From PNMQ01 sp964478775 (GTDB taxonomy: Bacteria; Pseudomonadota; Alphaproteobacteria; Paracaedibacterales; CAIOTO01): a stretch of DNA of 33,468 nt. Under the pieces are notes generated by a model, which was not told where the DNA came from, ran no database searches, and worked only from the letters and a program-made list of their open reading frames with translations. Below, piece by piece: positions 15,833 through 24,934 of the stretch. The DNA lies in the NCBI GenBank assembly GCA_964478775.1, contig CAYZJC010000017.1, positions 1 through 33,468 on the forward strand, given 5' to 3'. Both the position numbers and the translations under genes were made by a program. The number at the start of each line of letters is the position of its first letter. The first letter of the stretch is position 1.

Positions 15833-17677
15833 ATGTCTCAGAAATTTGATACAATGAAAATGACACTAATGTTGTCAGGTGTAGCTGTCGCCTGCGTTGG
15901 TGCTTACCTCTATTTTTCGTCTAAGAGCGATAGCTCTTCTAAGGATACACCTGCAGCAGCTGTTGAACAAATTGTTGATACAAAAGCTTCTGATTCAGCC
16001 GGGGAAGAACTAAAAGGCATAGCAGCTGTTTTTCCAGATAAAACAAAAATTACGTATGCTGAAGTTAAAGCTGCATTAGATGATATGCCAGATGAATTGG
16101 AAAACAAAACATCCTTAGCGCAAGCAAGAAAGATGATGCTTGTAAAGCTTGTAAATGAAAAAGTGATTAACGATGCAGCTGTTAAAGCTGGCACTGATAA
16201 AGACCCTGAGTTTTTAACCCGCTTAGAAAAAATGAAAGAAACATTACTTCACAAGCAAGTGTTAGATGCTGATGTTGATAAAGTTTTAACAGATGCAGAA
16301 TTGCAGGAAAAATATAAGGAAGCAGTGGCTGCAGAAGCTAAAGAACAAGAATATGAATTGGCACATATCGCTTTTAAAACAGAAGCTGAAGCTGCAAAAG
16401 TGTTAGCTGAACTTAAAGCTGTGTCTGGTAATGTAGAAACCAGGTTTGATGCCGCAGTAAAGGCGCATTCTATTGATGCAGGCACCAAAGCTAAAGGTGG
16501 AGTGTTGCAATGGGTAAAAGCACGTCAACTTAAAGGAAGCCCAGTTGAAAAAACAGCTGTAGGTTCACTTGTTCCACAAGTTATGAAAATTACAGATAAT
16601 GCATTTAGTGTTATTTTGGTTAAAAAAGCACGCCCTGGACAATTACCACCATATGGCAAGTTTAAAGATGAATTGAAAAAAGCTTTGTCATTGGCTTATA
16701 CAACAAAAGTGTTGACGAAGATGCGTGAAGATTCAGGTGTGAAGTTAACAGGTTTGGATAATCAACCACTTGATATACCAAAGGCACCAGAAATTCCAAA
16801 AATTGGTACCGATCCTAATGATATGCCTAAAATGCCTGAACCCAAAGATTTTTCAGCCGTAAATGAAAAAGCACTTGATGACAATATGGTTGTTGCAGTG
16901 TTTAAGAATGGTGAAAAACTCACACTGAAAGATGTGAGAGAAAATATGGATCTTGTGCCTGCACAATTGCGCGAAGAACCGTTCCACCGCTTGTTTATGT
17001 TGATATTAATGCGATTAGTTGACATTAAGATATTAAATACAGAAGCTAACGTTAGAGATATTTCTTCAAGTAAAGATTTCAAAAATAAAGTTGCTGAAGC
17101 TTCAAAGAATGCAATGCAAAATTATTACATGCAAAAACAACTTGAAGGTAGAATTGACCAAACAATGTTGCGTCAAATTTACCAAGAAGTCCTTGGTTTA
17201 TTGCCGAAAGAAGATATGGAAATTAGCTTGCGCCATATCTTAGTCAAAACAAAGGAAGAGGCTAATGATCTCATCAAGCAAATTAAAGTTGGTGGCGTTG
17301 ATAAGTTTAATGAATTTGTGAAAACGAAGTCTATTGATGACGAAACAAAAGACAAAGGTGGTGACATTGGTTACTTGCCAATGAGCAAGATGGCAGCTGA
17401 TCTTGGAAATATTGTAAATAAAGCGCCAAAAGCAACCTTGCTGCCAGAGCCAGTTAAAATGGGTGAATTTGGTTATAGTGTGATACGTGTTGAAGATAAG
17501 CGTCGCGCAGAACCACCATCTTTTGAAAAGTTGACACCCGAACTCAAAAAAGTTGCAAGTCAACGTGAGCTTGGTAATTATATGAAAAAGCTTATTGTTG
17601 ATTCTGGCGTTAAATTCTTTGACCCCAAAGGTGAACCTATGGATATGGATCAAATTATTTCAGCACAGACAAAGTAA
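15833..17677 (+). CDS. membrane-anchored foldase with two tandem SurA/PrsA-like parvulin modules
   Basis: The 614-residue protein has one N-terminal membrane helix (about 9-29) and should face the periplasm. It consists of two similar modules, each a helical SurA_N-like part followed by a parvulin domain. Module 1 has helices at 62-170 and parvulin at about 175-268 (YELAHIAFKT, H178, AKGGVLQW). A proline-rich linker spans about 312-338 (PKAPEIPK, PKMPEPKD). Module 2 has helices at 352-460 and parvulin at about 463-556 (ISLRHILVKT, H468, DKGGDIGYL). Each module ends with DSGVK (300-304 and 590-594) and a G-x-P-x-D sequence. This supports an internal duplication. Parvulins catalyse prolyl isomerisation; SurA and PrsA also act as chaperones. 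I chose the ATG at 15833, with AAGGA 10 bases upstream. It is divergent from secA and has its own terminator. Confidence 0.88.
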   Translation: MSQKFDTMKMTLMLSGVAVACVGAYLYFSSKSDSSSKDTPAAAVEQIVDTKASDSAGEELKGIAAVFPDKTKITYAEVKAALDDMPDELENKTSLAQARKMMLVKLVNEKVINDAAVKAGTDKDPEFLTRLEKMKETLLHKQVLDADVDKVLTDAELQEKYKEAVAAEAKEQEYELAHIAFKTEAEAAKVLAELKAVSGNVETRFDAAVKAHSIDAGTKAKGGVLQWVKARQLKGSPVEKTAVGSLVPQVMKITDNAFSVILVKKARPGQLPPYGKFKDELKKALSLAYTTKVLTKMREDSGVKLTGLDNQPLDIPKAPEIPKIGTDPNDMPKMPEPKDFSAVNEKALDDNMVVAVFKNGEKLTLKDVRENMDLVPAQLREEPFHRLFMLILMRLVDIKILNTEANVRDISSSKDFKNKVAEASKNAMQNYYMQKQLEGRIDQTMLRQIYQEVLGLLPKEDMEISLRHILVKTKEEANDLIKQIKVGGVDKFNEFVKTKSIDDETKDKGGDIGYLPMSKMAADLGNIVNKAPKATLLPEPVKMGEFGYSVIRVEDKRRAEPPSFEKLTPELKKVASQRELGNYMKKLIVDSGVKFFDPKGEPMDMDQIISAQTK

Positions 17678-17703
17678 TATAGCTCACTATTTTACTCACA
17701 TTT

Positions 17704-17742
17704 GCGGGACCTTGCTGTTTGTAAGGTTCCGCTTTTTATTTT
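17704..17742 (+). terminator. rho-independent terminator of the foldase gene
   Basis: GCGGGACCTTGC pairs with GTAAGGTTCCGC (17721-17732), allowing one G-U pair and one mismatch, around a short loop. A T-rich run (TTTTTATTTT) follows directly. It begins 26 bases after the stop codon. Confidence 0.85.
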
Positions 17743-17792
17743 GTGGATTTTTGTATCTCTATTAAAATATCCCTGTGTTTTTTAATGGTTTA

Positions 17793-17801
17793 TGCTATCA
17801 T
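17793..17801 (+). promoter_or_regulatory. extended -10 promoter of the M16 pair
   Basis: TGcTATCAT lies 81 bases before the ATG at 17883 and downstream of the terminator, so the M16/aminotransferase unit probably has its own promoter. The -35 region (TGTGTT) is weak. The element resembles that of the foldase gene. Confidence 0.4.
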
Positions 17802-17882
17802 CATTTAAGCTAGTTTATTCTAAAATTTAAGTAGTGTTACCTGTTCTTATGATTCATTTCCCATTTTTAATGCAAGGCTTGT

Positions 17883-19391
17883 ATGACTAATATGAATTCA
17901 AAATCATTCTTTGTACGCGTCTATAAAAGTAAGCGTAATTATTATGCAAAAGCAACTATGATGCTAATGTGTTCTTCAATTGTTTATCACTCACAAGGAT
18001 TTGCTATGTCTCCTTCAACTTCACTGATGCCACACAGCTTTAATGCGAAAGCAAATATTGAAGATGCAATGCAGATTCAAGCTATAAAAACAGTAGAATT
18101 AGTTGATAAAAACCAATTATGGTTTTATGAAAATGAAGATTTAGAGATTATTTCTATAGGGATTAGTTTTGAAGGGTGTGGTCATACGAAAGACCTGAAA
18201 AACAAGCCAGGTCTTATGCAGTTGCTTGCTGCTTATTTTGATGATGCTGGCGCAGGTATCCAAGACAGAATTACATTTCAAAAAGATTTATTGGCAAAGG
18301 CTATACAGTTTACCTTTGTCGCTCATGCAGACCGTTTAGAAATTCGTTTGCAGTGTAAAAGTAAAGATGTTGTTTATGCATTGCAAAAACTAAGGGATGT
18401 GTTAACTAAGCCAAGGTTTGATGAAGAAACCCTAACAGTGTGTAAGCAAAAAGTCATAGCTTCTTACCAACAATCTTTACATGAACCTACAACAATTGCC
18501 AAAGAAAAATTTATTCCCTTCATTATGGGGGAAGATCATATTTATGTGAAATCAACAGAAAACAAGTTGCGTATATCTTCTAGTGCCGAGGTGATTGACA
18601 TTAAAGCCCAATTTGATCATGCGGTGAAGCGTGGAAAGATGTATATTGCCGCAGCTGGAAAGGCTGATTTGCAAATACTACAGTCAGCTCTCAATGACTT
18701 TATATCTGCCATTCCTAAGGGAGAAGAAGAAGAAATTGTGCAAGATGGTGAGCTTAAAAATGAAGGTCAGATATTGTTTGTGCAGTCGGTCAATCCACAA
18801 AGTGTTGTATTGTTTGCGCATCCCTACATGCCAAAATCAGACCCAGATTATTTTGCCAGTGTCGTGTTGTTGTCTATTTTGGGTAAAACCCCATTTGAAT
18901 CAAGACTTTGGCAAGAGGTGCGTGAAAAACGCGGTTTGACATATGGCATTAGTGTTGACAGGTACTTTAGCGCTAGAAAATATGCGCTTGTGGGTAGCCT
19001 TGCAACAGTTCCTGCCTCTGTTGATGAATCAATAGAAATCATTAAGTCTGTGTGGGAAAAAACTGCAAATGAGGGTGTTAACGACAAAGAGTTAAAATTG
19101 CATAAGAACTATTTACTAGGAGCATATCCTTTGCAGTTTAATAAAACATCATCAATTGTTAGCTTATTGCTAAATAATATGCAAGATGGGTATGAAGCTA
19201 ACCAAGTGACTGAACAAATGAAACAAATTTCAGCTGTAACCTTAAGTGACGTTAATAGAGTTGCCAAAAAGTTGCTTCATGCAGAAAAGTTACGCTTTCT
19301 GATTTTAGGGCCTTCAGTTGCAAAAGCAAATGTTGCTGATGCATCACATGAAGAAGTTCTCAATATAACGGAGGGTAAAGATGCACAATAA
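17883..19391 (+). CDS. exported M16 family protein, catalytically inactive subunit
   Basis: This 502-residue M16 homologue has an N-terminal signal peptide (hydrophobic core about 25-37, likely cleavage after GFA at 41). The zinc motif is lost: where partners read HFLEH it reads QLLAA (113-117). The substrate-binding motif of the C-terminal half is kept, R347 to Y354 in REKRGLTY, the spacing seen in mitochondrial processing peptidase. The natural reading is a partner subunit for the active protein encoded immediately downstream. Similar two-gene M16 heterodimers are known in several bacteria. AAGG lies 5 bases before the ATG; another ATG is at residue 4. The stop overlaps the next gene by 11 bases, which favours equal production of both subunits. 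Confidence 0.88.
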   Translation: MTNMNSKSFFVRVYKSKRNYYAKATMMLMCSSIVYHSQGFAMSPSTSLMPHSFNAKANIEDAMQIQAIKTVELVDKNQLWFYENEDLEIISIGISFEGCGHTKDLKNKPGLMQLLAAYFDDAGAGIQDRITFQKDLLAKAIQFTFVAHADRLEIRLQCKSKDVVYALQKLRDVLTKPRFDEETLTVCKQKVIASYQQSLHEPTTIAKEKFIPFIMGEDHIYVKSTENKLRISSSAEVIDIKAQFDHAVKRGKMYIAAAGKADLQILQSALNDFISAIPKGEEEEIVQDGELKNEGQILFVQSVNPQSVVLFAHPYMPKSDPDYFASVVLLSILGKTPFESRLWQEVREKRGLTYGISVDRYFSARKYALVGSLATVPASVDESIEIIKSVWEKTANEGVNDKELKLHKNYLLGAYPLQFNKTSSIVSLLLNNMQDGYEANQVTEQMKQISAVTLSDVNRVAKKLLHAEKLRFLILGPSVAKANVADASHEEVLNITEGKDAQ

Positions 19392-20862
19392 CAGATTAAA
19401 ATCAAATCGCTCTCGTCTTTTATTATTGCCAAGTTTAATGTTAGGTACTCTTTTTATGTCAATGGAATCTTCTTATTTAAATGCACAGCCTGATGAATCT
19501 CAAGGAAAACAAAACGCTGTGATTTTAGAAAAATCCTTAGTGGATGCCAAAACACATCAATTAGAAAATGGCTTAAAAATTGTTATTTTGCCATGTGGTA
19601 AAGCCCCTATTGTAACGGTTGGTATGTTAGTGCATGTGGGAACGGCTGATGACCCAGTTGATGAAGTTGGTTTGTCACACTTTTTAGAACACATGATGTT
19701 TAAAGGAACCACAAAAGTTCCATCTGACCAATTTAAAAAACAAATTTTAAGAATTGGTGGTCAGACCAATGCAATGACGGAATATGACTACACTTTATAT
19801 TATACAACTGTAGCAGCCGATAAATTTGTCAATATTTTAGAATTAGAAGCCGACCGTCTTCGCCATTTGTCTTTTTCTAAGAAGGAAGTTGAATCAGAAA
19901 AGAAAGTTGTTCTTGAAGAACGTGGAATGCGCATAGATAATAACCCCATGGGAACAGCGTATGAAAGATTGCTTCAGGCTTTTAATCCATATCACCCTTA
20001 TGGCGTTTTGCCAATTGGTTTTCCTCACCATATTAAAAAATATTCATATGAATCTGCAAGGGCACATTACAACAAGTGGTATCATCCAAACAATGTTACA
20101 TTAATTATTTCTGGAAATATCACCCTTGAAAAAGCGTTGCCGTTAATCAAAAAAAATTTTGGAAATATTCCTGCTGGTGAAATTGCGACACGTGCACGCA
20201 CACCTAACCCTGAAAGAGAAGGAATTACCCAAGAACTTTCGCAAATTAATAAAAGAAATTCACTCATCATTGGAATGTGGATGTATGATGCCCCACATTT
20301 TCACGGGGTGCAAAATAAGAAAGAATACTATGCATTGGGATTACTCTCGCAAATTCTTGGTGGAAATTCCATGACTGATTATTCACAAGCGATTGTTGAT
20401 CAAAAAAAATTAGCAATAGATGTGACTTCTGAATACGATGGTGGCAGTATTGATGCAAAATATTTTTCATTATCTGCCGTTTTAAACCCGGCTATGGATA
20501 TAAAAACAACTGAAGCTGAAATGCAAAAGCAAATCAAAGAGATTATAGATAAAGGTGTGAGTGATGATGTGCTTTCCCGTGCAAAGAATGATTTGTTATC
20601 TCCCCTAGATTCTTTAAAGGACGGCACTGAAAACTACCTATTTACCGTAGCCAATCATTTAGGTAAAAATCACCATATAGAAATGTTTAATAACTATGTG
20701 GAAAATATACAAATCTTATCGTCTCAAGATATCCAAGAAGTTGCAAAGAAGGTTCTGGGCCGTGACGCAGTAGTTAAAATTGTAATCTATCCCGTTCCGG
20801 TAGCACCCCATTCCAAAGAAAATGAACAAAATAAAAAGGAAGATGGTGAAGATAAAAAATGA
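19381..20862 (+). CDS. exported M16 zinc peptidase, catalytic subunit
   Basis: The 493-residue protein has a signal peptide (about 12-27, cleavage near LNA at 35). It carries HFLEH (100-104) with distal ligand E180 (VVLEERGM), again at 76-residue spacing, so it can bind zinc and cut peptides. The C-terminal half lacks a clear RxxxGLxY motif, which the upstream subunit has. The two therefore appear complementary: one supplies catalysis and the other substrate binding, in the periplasm. GGAGG at 19370-19374 lies 6 bases before the ATG, inside the end of the upstream gene. The charged C terminus (KENEQNKKEDGEDKK) is unusual. Its stop overlaps the next start by four bases (ATGA). Confidence 0.9.
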   Translation: MHNNRLKSNRSRLLLLPSLMLGTLFMSMESSYLNAQPDESQGKQNAVILEKSLVDAKTHQLENGLKIVILPCGKAPIVTVGMLVHVGTADDPVDEVGLSHFLEHMMFKGTTKVPSDQFKKQILRIGGQTNAMTEYDYTLYYTTVAADKFVNILELEADRLRHLSFSKKEVESEKKVVLEERGMRIDNNPMGTAYERLLQAFNPYHPYGVLPIGFPHHIKKYSYESARAHYNKWYHPNNVTLIISGNITLEKALPLIKKNFGNIPAGEIATRARTPNPEREGITQELSQINKRNSLIIGMWMYDAPHFHGVQNKKEYYALGLLSQILGGNSMTDYSQAIVDQKKLAIDVTSEYDGGSIDAKYFSLSAVLNPAMDIKTTEAEMQKQIKEIIDKGVSDDVLSRAKNDLLSPLDSLKDGTENYLFTVANHLGKNHHIEMFNNYVENIQILSSQDIQEVAKKVLGRDAVVKIVIYPVPVAPHSKENEQNKKEDGEDKK

Positions 20863-22025
20863 TAAAGTTATCGCAGGCGAATGTCGGTGCTGCAGAAAAA
20901 GAAGCAGTAAACCGTGTAATTGATAATTTGTATTTAGGTATGGGGGCAGAGGTTAGGGCTTTTGAAGCTGAGCTTAACCAGTTCATTGACCCAGAACAAG
21001 TCGCTGACGCACTTTTATATGTTGCAACAGCACACACAGGTACATCTGCCCTACAATTGGCTGTACAAGCCTTAGGTTTGAAAACGGGTGATGAAGTCTT
21101 GGTTCCAACCATAACGTATGTGGCTTCATTTCAAGCCATTGCAGCAACAGGGGCAACACCTGTCGCGGTTGATGTAGCCCCCTTAACAGCGTGTATGAAT
21201 GTAGAAGATGCAAAAAAACGCTTAACACCTAAGACACGTGCACTCATGTATGTTCACTATGCAAGTGGCTATGGCGATAGAAAGGCTATATTTCAGTTTG
21301 CAAAAGAACATGGGCTTCGCGTTATTGAAGATGCTGCCCATTCCTTTGGTGGATTGATTAACGGGAAACGCGTAGGTTGTGACGGAGATGTGACCTGCTT
21401 TAGTTTTGATGGTATTAAAAATATTACCTGCGGTGAGGGTGGGGCTGTCGTCACACGCGATGTTGCCGTATACAATAAGGTGTGTGATTTGCGTTTACTT
21501 GGTGTGGAAAATGATACAGAGAAACGTTATAAGGGACAGCGTTCATTTGACTTAGAGGTCAGTGAGCAAGGCTGGCGTTACCATTTAAGTAATATTAATG
21601 CCGCAATTGGGCGCGCTCAACTTGCCAGGGTTGAATCTTTTATTGAAAAGCGCCAGGAATTGTTCACACTCTATAGCAGTTTAATTGATGATAGGTTTGC
21701 AAAACCAGTGGCTTTGAATATTACAGAATCAGTCCCACACCCTTACGTTGTCTTTTTAAATGACAATGGAAAATCATCAGATGAAATGCGAGAATTGCGT
21801 AACAACTTGATGGATTTTTTGAAAGAGCAGGGGATTGAAACAGGCTTACATTATAAGCCAAACCATTTGCTAAAATACTTTGCGAAAGAAGATGCCGCAC
21901 CCTTTCCTGTTGCAGAAAATTTGTGGGAAAAAATGTTGACATTGCCATTACATGTGAATTTGTCTGTTGATGATGTCAAAAAAGTGAGCGAGAATTTTAA
22001 TAATTTTTTTAAAGATGCTGATTAG
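20859..22025 (+). CDS. DegT/DnrJ/EryC1-family PLP aminotransferase
   Basis: The 388-residue protein is a fold-type I aminotransferase of the sugar-nucleotide family. The PLP lysine is K187 in SFDGIKNITCGEGG, the PLP-ring Asp is D158 (IEDAAHSFGG), and THTGTSALQLA at 59-69 binds phosphate. Relatives make 4-amino or 3-amino sugars for lipopolysaccharide, capsule or glycoprotein glycans, usually from keto-sugar nucleotides. None of the usual partners (dehydratase, acetyltransferase, glycosyltransferase) is adjacent. It overlaps the M16 catalytic subunit gene by four bases (ATGA), so it is translated from the same mRNA. It has no signal peptide and is cytosolic. Substrate cannot be told from the sequence. 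Confidence 0.9.
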   Translation: MIKLSQANVGAAEKEAVNRVIDNLYLGMGAEVRAFEAELNQFIDPEQVADALLYVATAHTGTSALQLAVQALGLKTGDEVLVPTITYVASFQAIAATGATPVAVDVAPLTACMNVEDAKKRLTPKTRALMYVHYASGYGDRKAIFQFAKEHGLRVIEDAAHSFGGLINGKRVGCDGDVTCFSFDGIKNITCGEGGAVVTRDVAVYNKVCDLRLLGVENDTEKRYKGQRSFDLEVSEQGWRYHLSNINAAIGRAQLARVESFIEKRQELFTLYSSLIDDRFAKPVALNITESVPHPYVVFLNDNGKSSDEMRELRNNLMDFLKEQGIETGLHYKPNHLLKYFAKEDAAPFPVAENLWEKMLTLPLHVNLSVDDVKKVSENFNNFFKDAD

Positions 22026-22055
22026 AGGTGTCCTAGTGTGTATGAAGAGGAATAT

Positions 22056-22187
22056 ATGAGACTATTTAAATACGTAGCATTTTGTTTATTCTTCTTATTA
22101 ATGAATATTATGGAAAGCAATATGTTTTATTACTCTTGTGTTTATCCTGATAATTGTTTAAGATCTCTAAAATATTTTTTAAGTTAA
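22056..22187 (+). CDS. small hypothetical secreted or membrane peptide (43 aa)
   Basis: A 43-residue ORF fills most of the gap between the aminotransferase and the ankyrin gene. AGAGGA (22046-22051) lies 4 bases before its ATG, a better ribosome-binding site than many neighbours have. The N-terminal 17 residues (MRLFKYVAFCLFFLLMN) are a basic end followed by a hydrophobic stretch, like a signal peptide or membrane anchor. The rest (about 20 residues) contains two cysteines (SCVYPDNC) that could form a disulfide. The stop is 9 bases before the ankyrin ATG, so the two may be co-expressed. It is too short for family assignment and may be a chance frame. Confidence 0.4.
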   Translation: MRLFKYVAFCLFFLLMNIMESNMFYYSCVYPDNCLRSLKYFLS

Positions 22188-22196
22188 GGTGATCTT

Positions 22197-22763
22197 ATGT
22201 TTTATCAATTTTTCTGTGCTTATAAAAACTCATTTAAGTTTTCAATGGCAATGTGTTTGGTTTGCAGCACCATATGCAAGCAATCCTCTGCTATGGATTC
22301 TCATGAGATTAACAACCAGCTTTCAAATGAACAACACAAAGCTTTTGTAGACATCTTATCGGCTTGTGACGAAAAAGACTACCAAACTATTCAAACAGAG
22401 TTGGAACGCCATAGACAACATGTAGATGTTGTTCTCAATCACGTCGACTATTTTAATTGGACCTGTCTAAAAATTGCTGTGTTTCGAGGAGACCCGAAGA
22501 TTGTTGAATTGCTACACCAACATGGTGCACTTTTACATTTAGAAGATAATAGTGGTATGAATGTTGTGCAAATTGCTGCATCAAATGACAAGCTAACTGA
22601 AATGCTGTGTTATTTTTTGACAATTGACCCTTTAAATATTCACATTAAAGATTTCATGGAAAATTCCCTATTAGATTATGCAAAGAAAAATTGTGCTTTA
22701 CGAAATTTTGTTCTTTTGCAAAATATACTTGATAAGAATGATTTGGTTAAAACAACTGCGTAG
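22197..22763 (+). CDS. exported ankyrin-repeat protein
   Basis: The 188-residue protein begins with a signal-peptide-like region (residues 1-32, hydrophobic 15-26, cleavage near SSA). A charged helical segment follows. Ankyrin-type repeats are at about 87-118 (TCLKIAVFRGDPKIVELLHQHGA) and about 120-150 (NVVQIAASNDKLTEMLCYFL), with a degenerate third at about 151-182. Ankyrin repeats bind proteins; in host-associated bacteria exported ankyrin proteins often act on host targets, but a periplasmic role is equally possible here. AAGG lies 7 bases before the ATG. The tadA start at 22777 follows 13 bases after the stop. The cluster with the small upstream ORF may be an accessory insertion between housekeeping genes. 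Confidence 0.75.
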   Translation: MFYQFFCAYKNSFKFSMAMCLVCSTICKQSSAMDSHEINNQLSNEQHKAFVDILSACDEKDYQTIQTELERHRQHVDVVLNHVDYFNWTCLKIAVFRGDPKIVELLHQHGALLHLEDNSGMNVVQIAASNDKLTEMLCYFLTIDPLNIHIKDFMENSLLDYAKKNCALRNFVLLQNILDKNDLVKTTA

Positions 22764-22776
22764 GTATATAAATAAT

Positions 22777-23214
22777 ATGAACATTTCCTTTATGGCTCTG
22801 GCAATCCAACAAGCGAAAAATGCACTGCAGCATGATGAAGTGCCTGTTGGTGCCATTGTGACACATAAGGGAAATGTCATTGCATCAGCACATAATTTAG
22901 TTACTACGGTGCATGATCCAACTGCACATGCAGAGATGTTAGCCATTAAGTTAGCAGCCTCACATTTAAAATCTCGCTACCTTAGTGACTGTGAAATGTA
23001 TGTTACGCTTGAACCATGTGCAATGTGTGCTGCAGCCTTAGCGCATGCGCGTATTAGTAAGCTTTATTTTGGGGCTTATGACCCAAAGGGCGGTGGGATT
23101 TGCCATGGCGCAAGGGTGCTAGATACAGCCATTCACCCTGTTGATTGGGTTGGTGGAATAGATGAAATAGTGTGCGGCAAATTATTGACTGATTTTTTTA
23201 AAACTAAACGATAG
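22777..23214 (+). CDS. tadA: tRNA adenosine(34) deaminase
   Basis: TadA converts A34 to inosine in the anticodon of tRNA-Arg(ACG), and is normally essential. The 145-residue length fits. Zinc and catalytic motif HAE is H51-E53 (TAHAEMLAI), followed by PCAMC (P80, C81, C84). EVPVGAIV (21-28) is the usual N-terminal strand. I chose the ATG at 22777; another lies at residue 6, and upstream in-frame codons overlap the ankyrin gene and match nothing. The ribosome-binding site is weak (TAGG, 13 bases). It converges with recN, with one base between the two stop codons. Confidence 0.94.
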   Translation: MNISFMALAIQQAKNALQHDEVPVGAIVTHKGNVIASAHNLVTTVHDPTAHAEMLAIKLAASHLKSRYLSDCEMYVTLEPCAMCAAALAHARISKLYFGAYDPKGGGICHGARVLDTAIHPVDWVGGIDEIVCGKLLTDFFKTKR

Positions 23215-23215
23215 T

Positions 23216-24919
23216 TTAAGATACATTCAATCTTAATGACCTTGCTGCTAATTTAGCCTCTTCAGTAATCTGCTCACCTGAGAGCATACGCGCAATTTCA
23301 ATTTCACGTTCATTTTCACTTAAGGTTACCACATTTGTAAAGGTTTGGTTATCTTCAATCCGTTTAGAAATCTGCCATTGGTGATGCGCTGCTGCTGCAA
23401 CTTGCGCTGAGTGTGTAATAGAAAGTACTTGTACGTAATGTGACAATTGCCTCAATTTTTTACCTATAGCCATAGCGACTGCTCCCCCTACTCCCGTATC
23501 TATTTCATCAAAGATGAGGGTTGGAAGTGCTGTTGTTTTAGCAATAACCATTTTTAAAACAAGCATCAAACGTGCCATTTCGCCGCCTGAAGCGCATTTA
23601 GCAAGTGGAGTCATATTTTGCCCTGCATTCATCGCTGCCCAAAAGACAACTTTATGTCCACCATTGGGGCGTGGTTGGATATGTTTTTTATCATCAAATT
23701 GTCTTGAAATGCGGATTTCAAACAAAGCTGCTTCTAGTTTTAGTTCTGGTAGTTCTTGTTGTATTAATGTAGTTAATTTCTCAGCTGCATCAGCGCGTTC
23801 TTTAAATAAATGTTGCTCGCACAATTGGTAGTACGTAAGTGCTTCATTAAGTTTGTGCTGAAAATCATTTCTTTGGGCAATACGCAAATCTTGGTTGTTA
23901 ATATTTTGTTCTGCTTCATCTAGCAATGTGCATAACTCAACGCAGTTAGCGACACGGTATTTTTTACACACAGAACGTATCATGTGGAGTTGGTCATCTA
24001 TGTCTTGTAATTCTTGGGTTGCAGACCTGTTTGTATCATGCAGACTTTTAAGTTCATGTACAGCTTCTTGTAAATCAATTGCACAAGATTCTATGCCTTT
24101 AATGGCATTGTCTAGGGCAAAAATTCCACCTGGGTTTGATTTTTCCAAGGATTTATGATGGTTAAATAAACCCGTTACCCAAGACTGCGGACTTTCAAAT
24201 GTTTTTAAAGCGGCCTCAACTGAATGCATGACTTTACCTAACTGGCTTAATGCTTGCCTTCTTTCCAATAAAGTTTCTTCTGTATCTTTTTGTAAATTTA
24301 ATGGGCCTAATTCTTTTATGACTTGTGCAAAATATTCAGCTTGTAAGGCATGTTCTTGTGTTTGCTTATCAAAGATTGCGAGTTGCTTTTGAATAGTATG
24401 ATGTTGCTCAAATGCAAGGGTGCAATTATTGACAGTATCTTGGAAGTGATCAGACTGCGCTGCAGCATAATTATCAAGCACTTGTTGGTGTATATCCTCA
24501 TCTAACAGTGAATCATGCTGCCCGTGAATATGTAAAATGAAATCGCCCAATTGTTTTATTAAATTTACAGTAACAGGCATATCATTCACAAATGCTCTAC
24601 TCTTTTGCTGAGACAAAACGCGCCTTAGCAAAAGTGTTTTATCTTCATCTAGTTCAATATCATGCTCACGAAGCAATTGAAAAACATAGTGATGAGGTTC
24701 AAAATCAGATAAATCAAATTGCGCGGTCACACTTGCGGTATCGCTGCCTTGTCTTACAAGCGATAAATCAGTCTTGGCACCCAATGCCAGAGATAAAGCA
24801 TCTAGTAATATAGACTTTCCAGCACCTGTCTCACCTGTAAGCGCTGTATATCCTTTAAGTAAAGAAAGGTCTAGGCGTTCAATCAGCACTACATTTTGTA
24901 TAGTCAGGTGCACTAACAT
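23216..24919 (-). CDS. recN: DNA repair ATPase RecN
   Basis: RecN is an SMC-like protein recruited to double-strand breaks. The 567-residue protein has Walker A GETGAGKS (29-36), a long coiled-coil middle (about 150-390), the ABC signature CASGGEMARL (442-451) and Walker B TLIFDEIDTGVGG (467-479). LVHLTIQNVVLIERLDL is the standard N terminus. It starts 15 bases after the bamD stop; bamD-recN order is usual in Alphaproteobacteria, where ligA often follows but is missing here. No strong ribosome-binding site precedes the ATG. The gene converges with tadA at one-base distance, so antisense overlap of transcripts is likely. Confidence 0.96.
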   Translation of the reverse strand: MLVHLTIQNVVLIERLDLSLLKGYTALTGETGAGKSILLDALSLALGAKTDLSLVRQGSDTASVTAQFDLSDFEPHHYVFQLLREHDIELDEDKTLLLRRVLSQQKSRAFVNDMPVTVNLIKQLGDFILHIHGQHDSLLDEDIHQQVLDNYAAAQSDHFQDTVNNCTLAFEQHHTIQKQLAIFDKQTQEHALQAEYFAQVIKELGPLNLQKDTEETLLERRQALSQLGKVMHSVEAALKTFESPQSWVTGLFNHHKSLEKSNPGGIFALDNAIKGIESCAIDLQEAVHELKSLHDTNRSATQELQDIDDQLHMIRSVCKKYRVANCVELCTLLDEAEQNINNQDLRIAQRNDFQHKLNEALTYYQLCEQHLFKERADAAEKLTTLIQQELPELKLEAALFEIRISRQFDDKKHIQPRPNGGHKVVFWAAMNAGQNMTPLAKCASGGEMARLMLVLKMVIAKTTALPTLIFDEIDTGVGGAVAMAIGKKLRQLSHYVQVLSITHSAQVAAAAHHQWQISKRIEDNQTFTNVVTLSENEREIEIARMLSGEQITEEAKLAARSLRLNVS

Positions 24920-24934
24920 TGAACTTTACTCACT

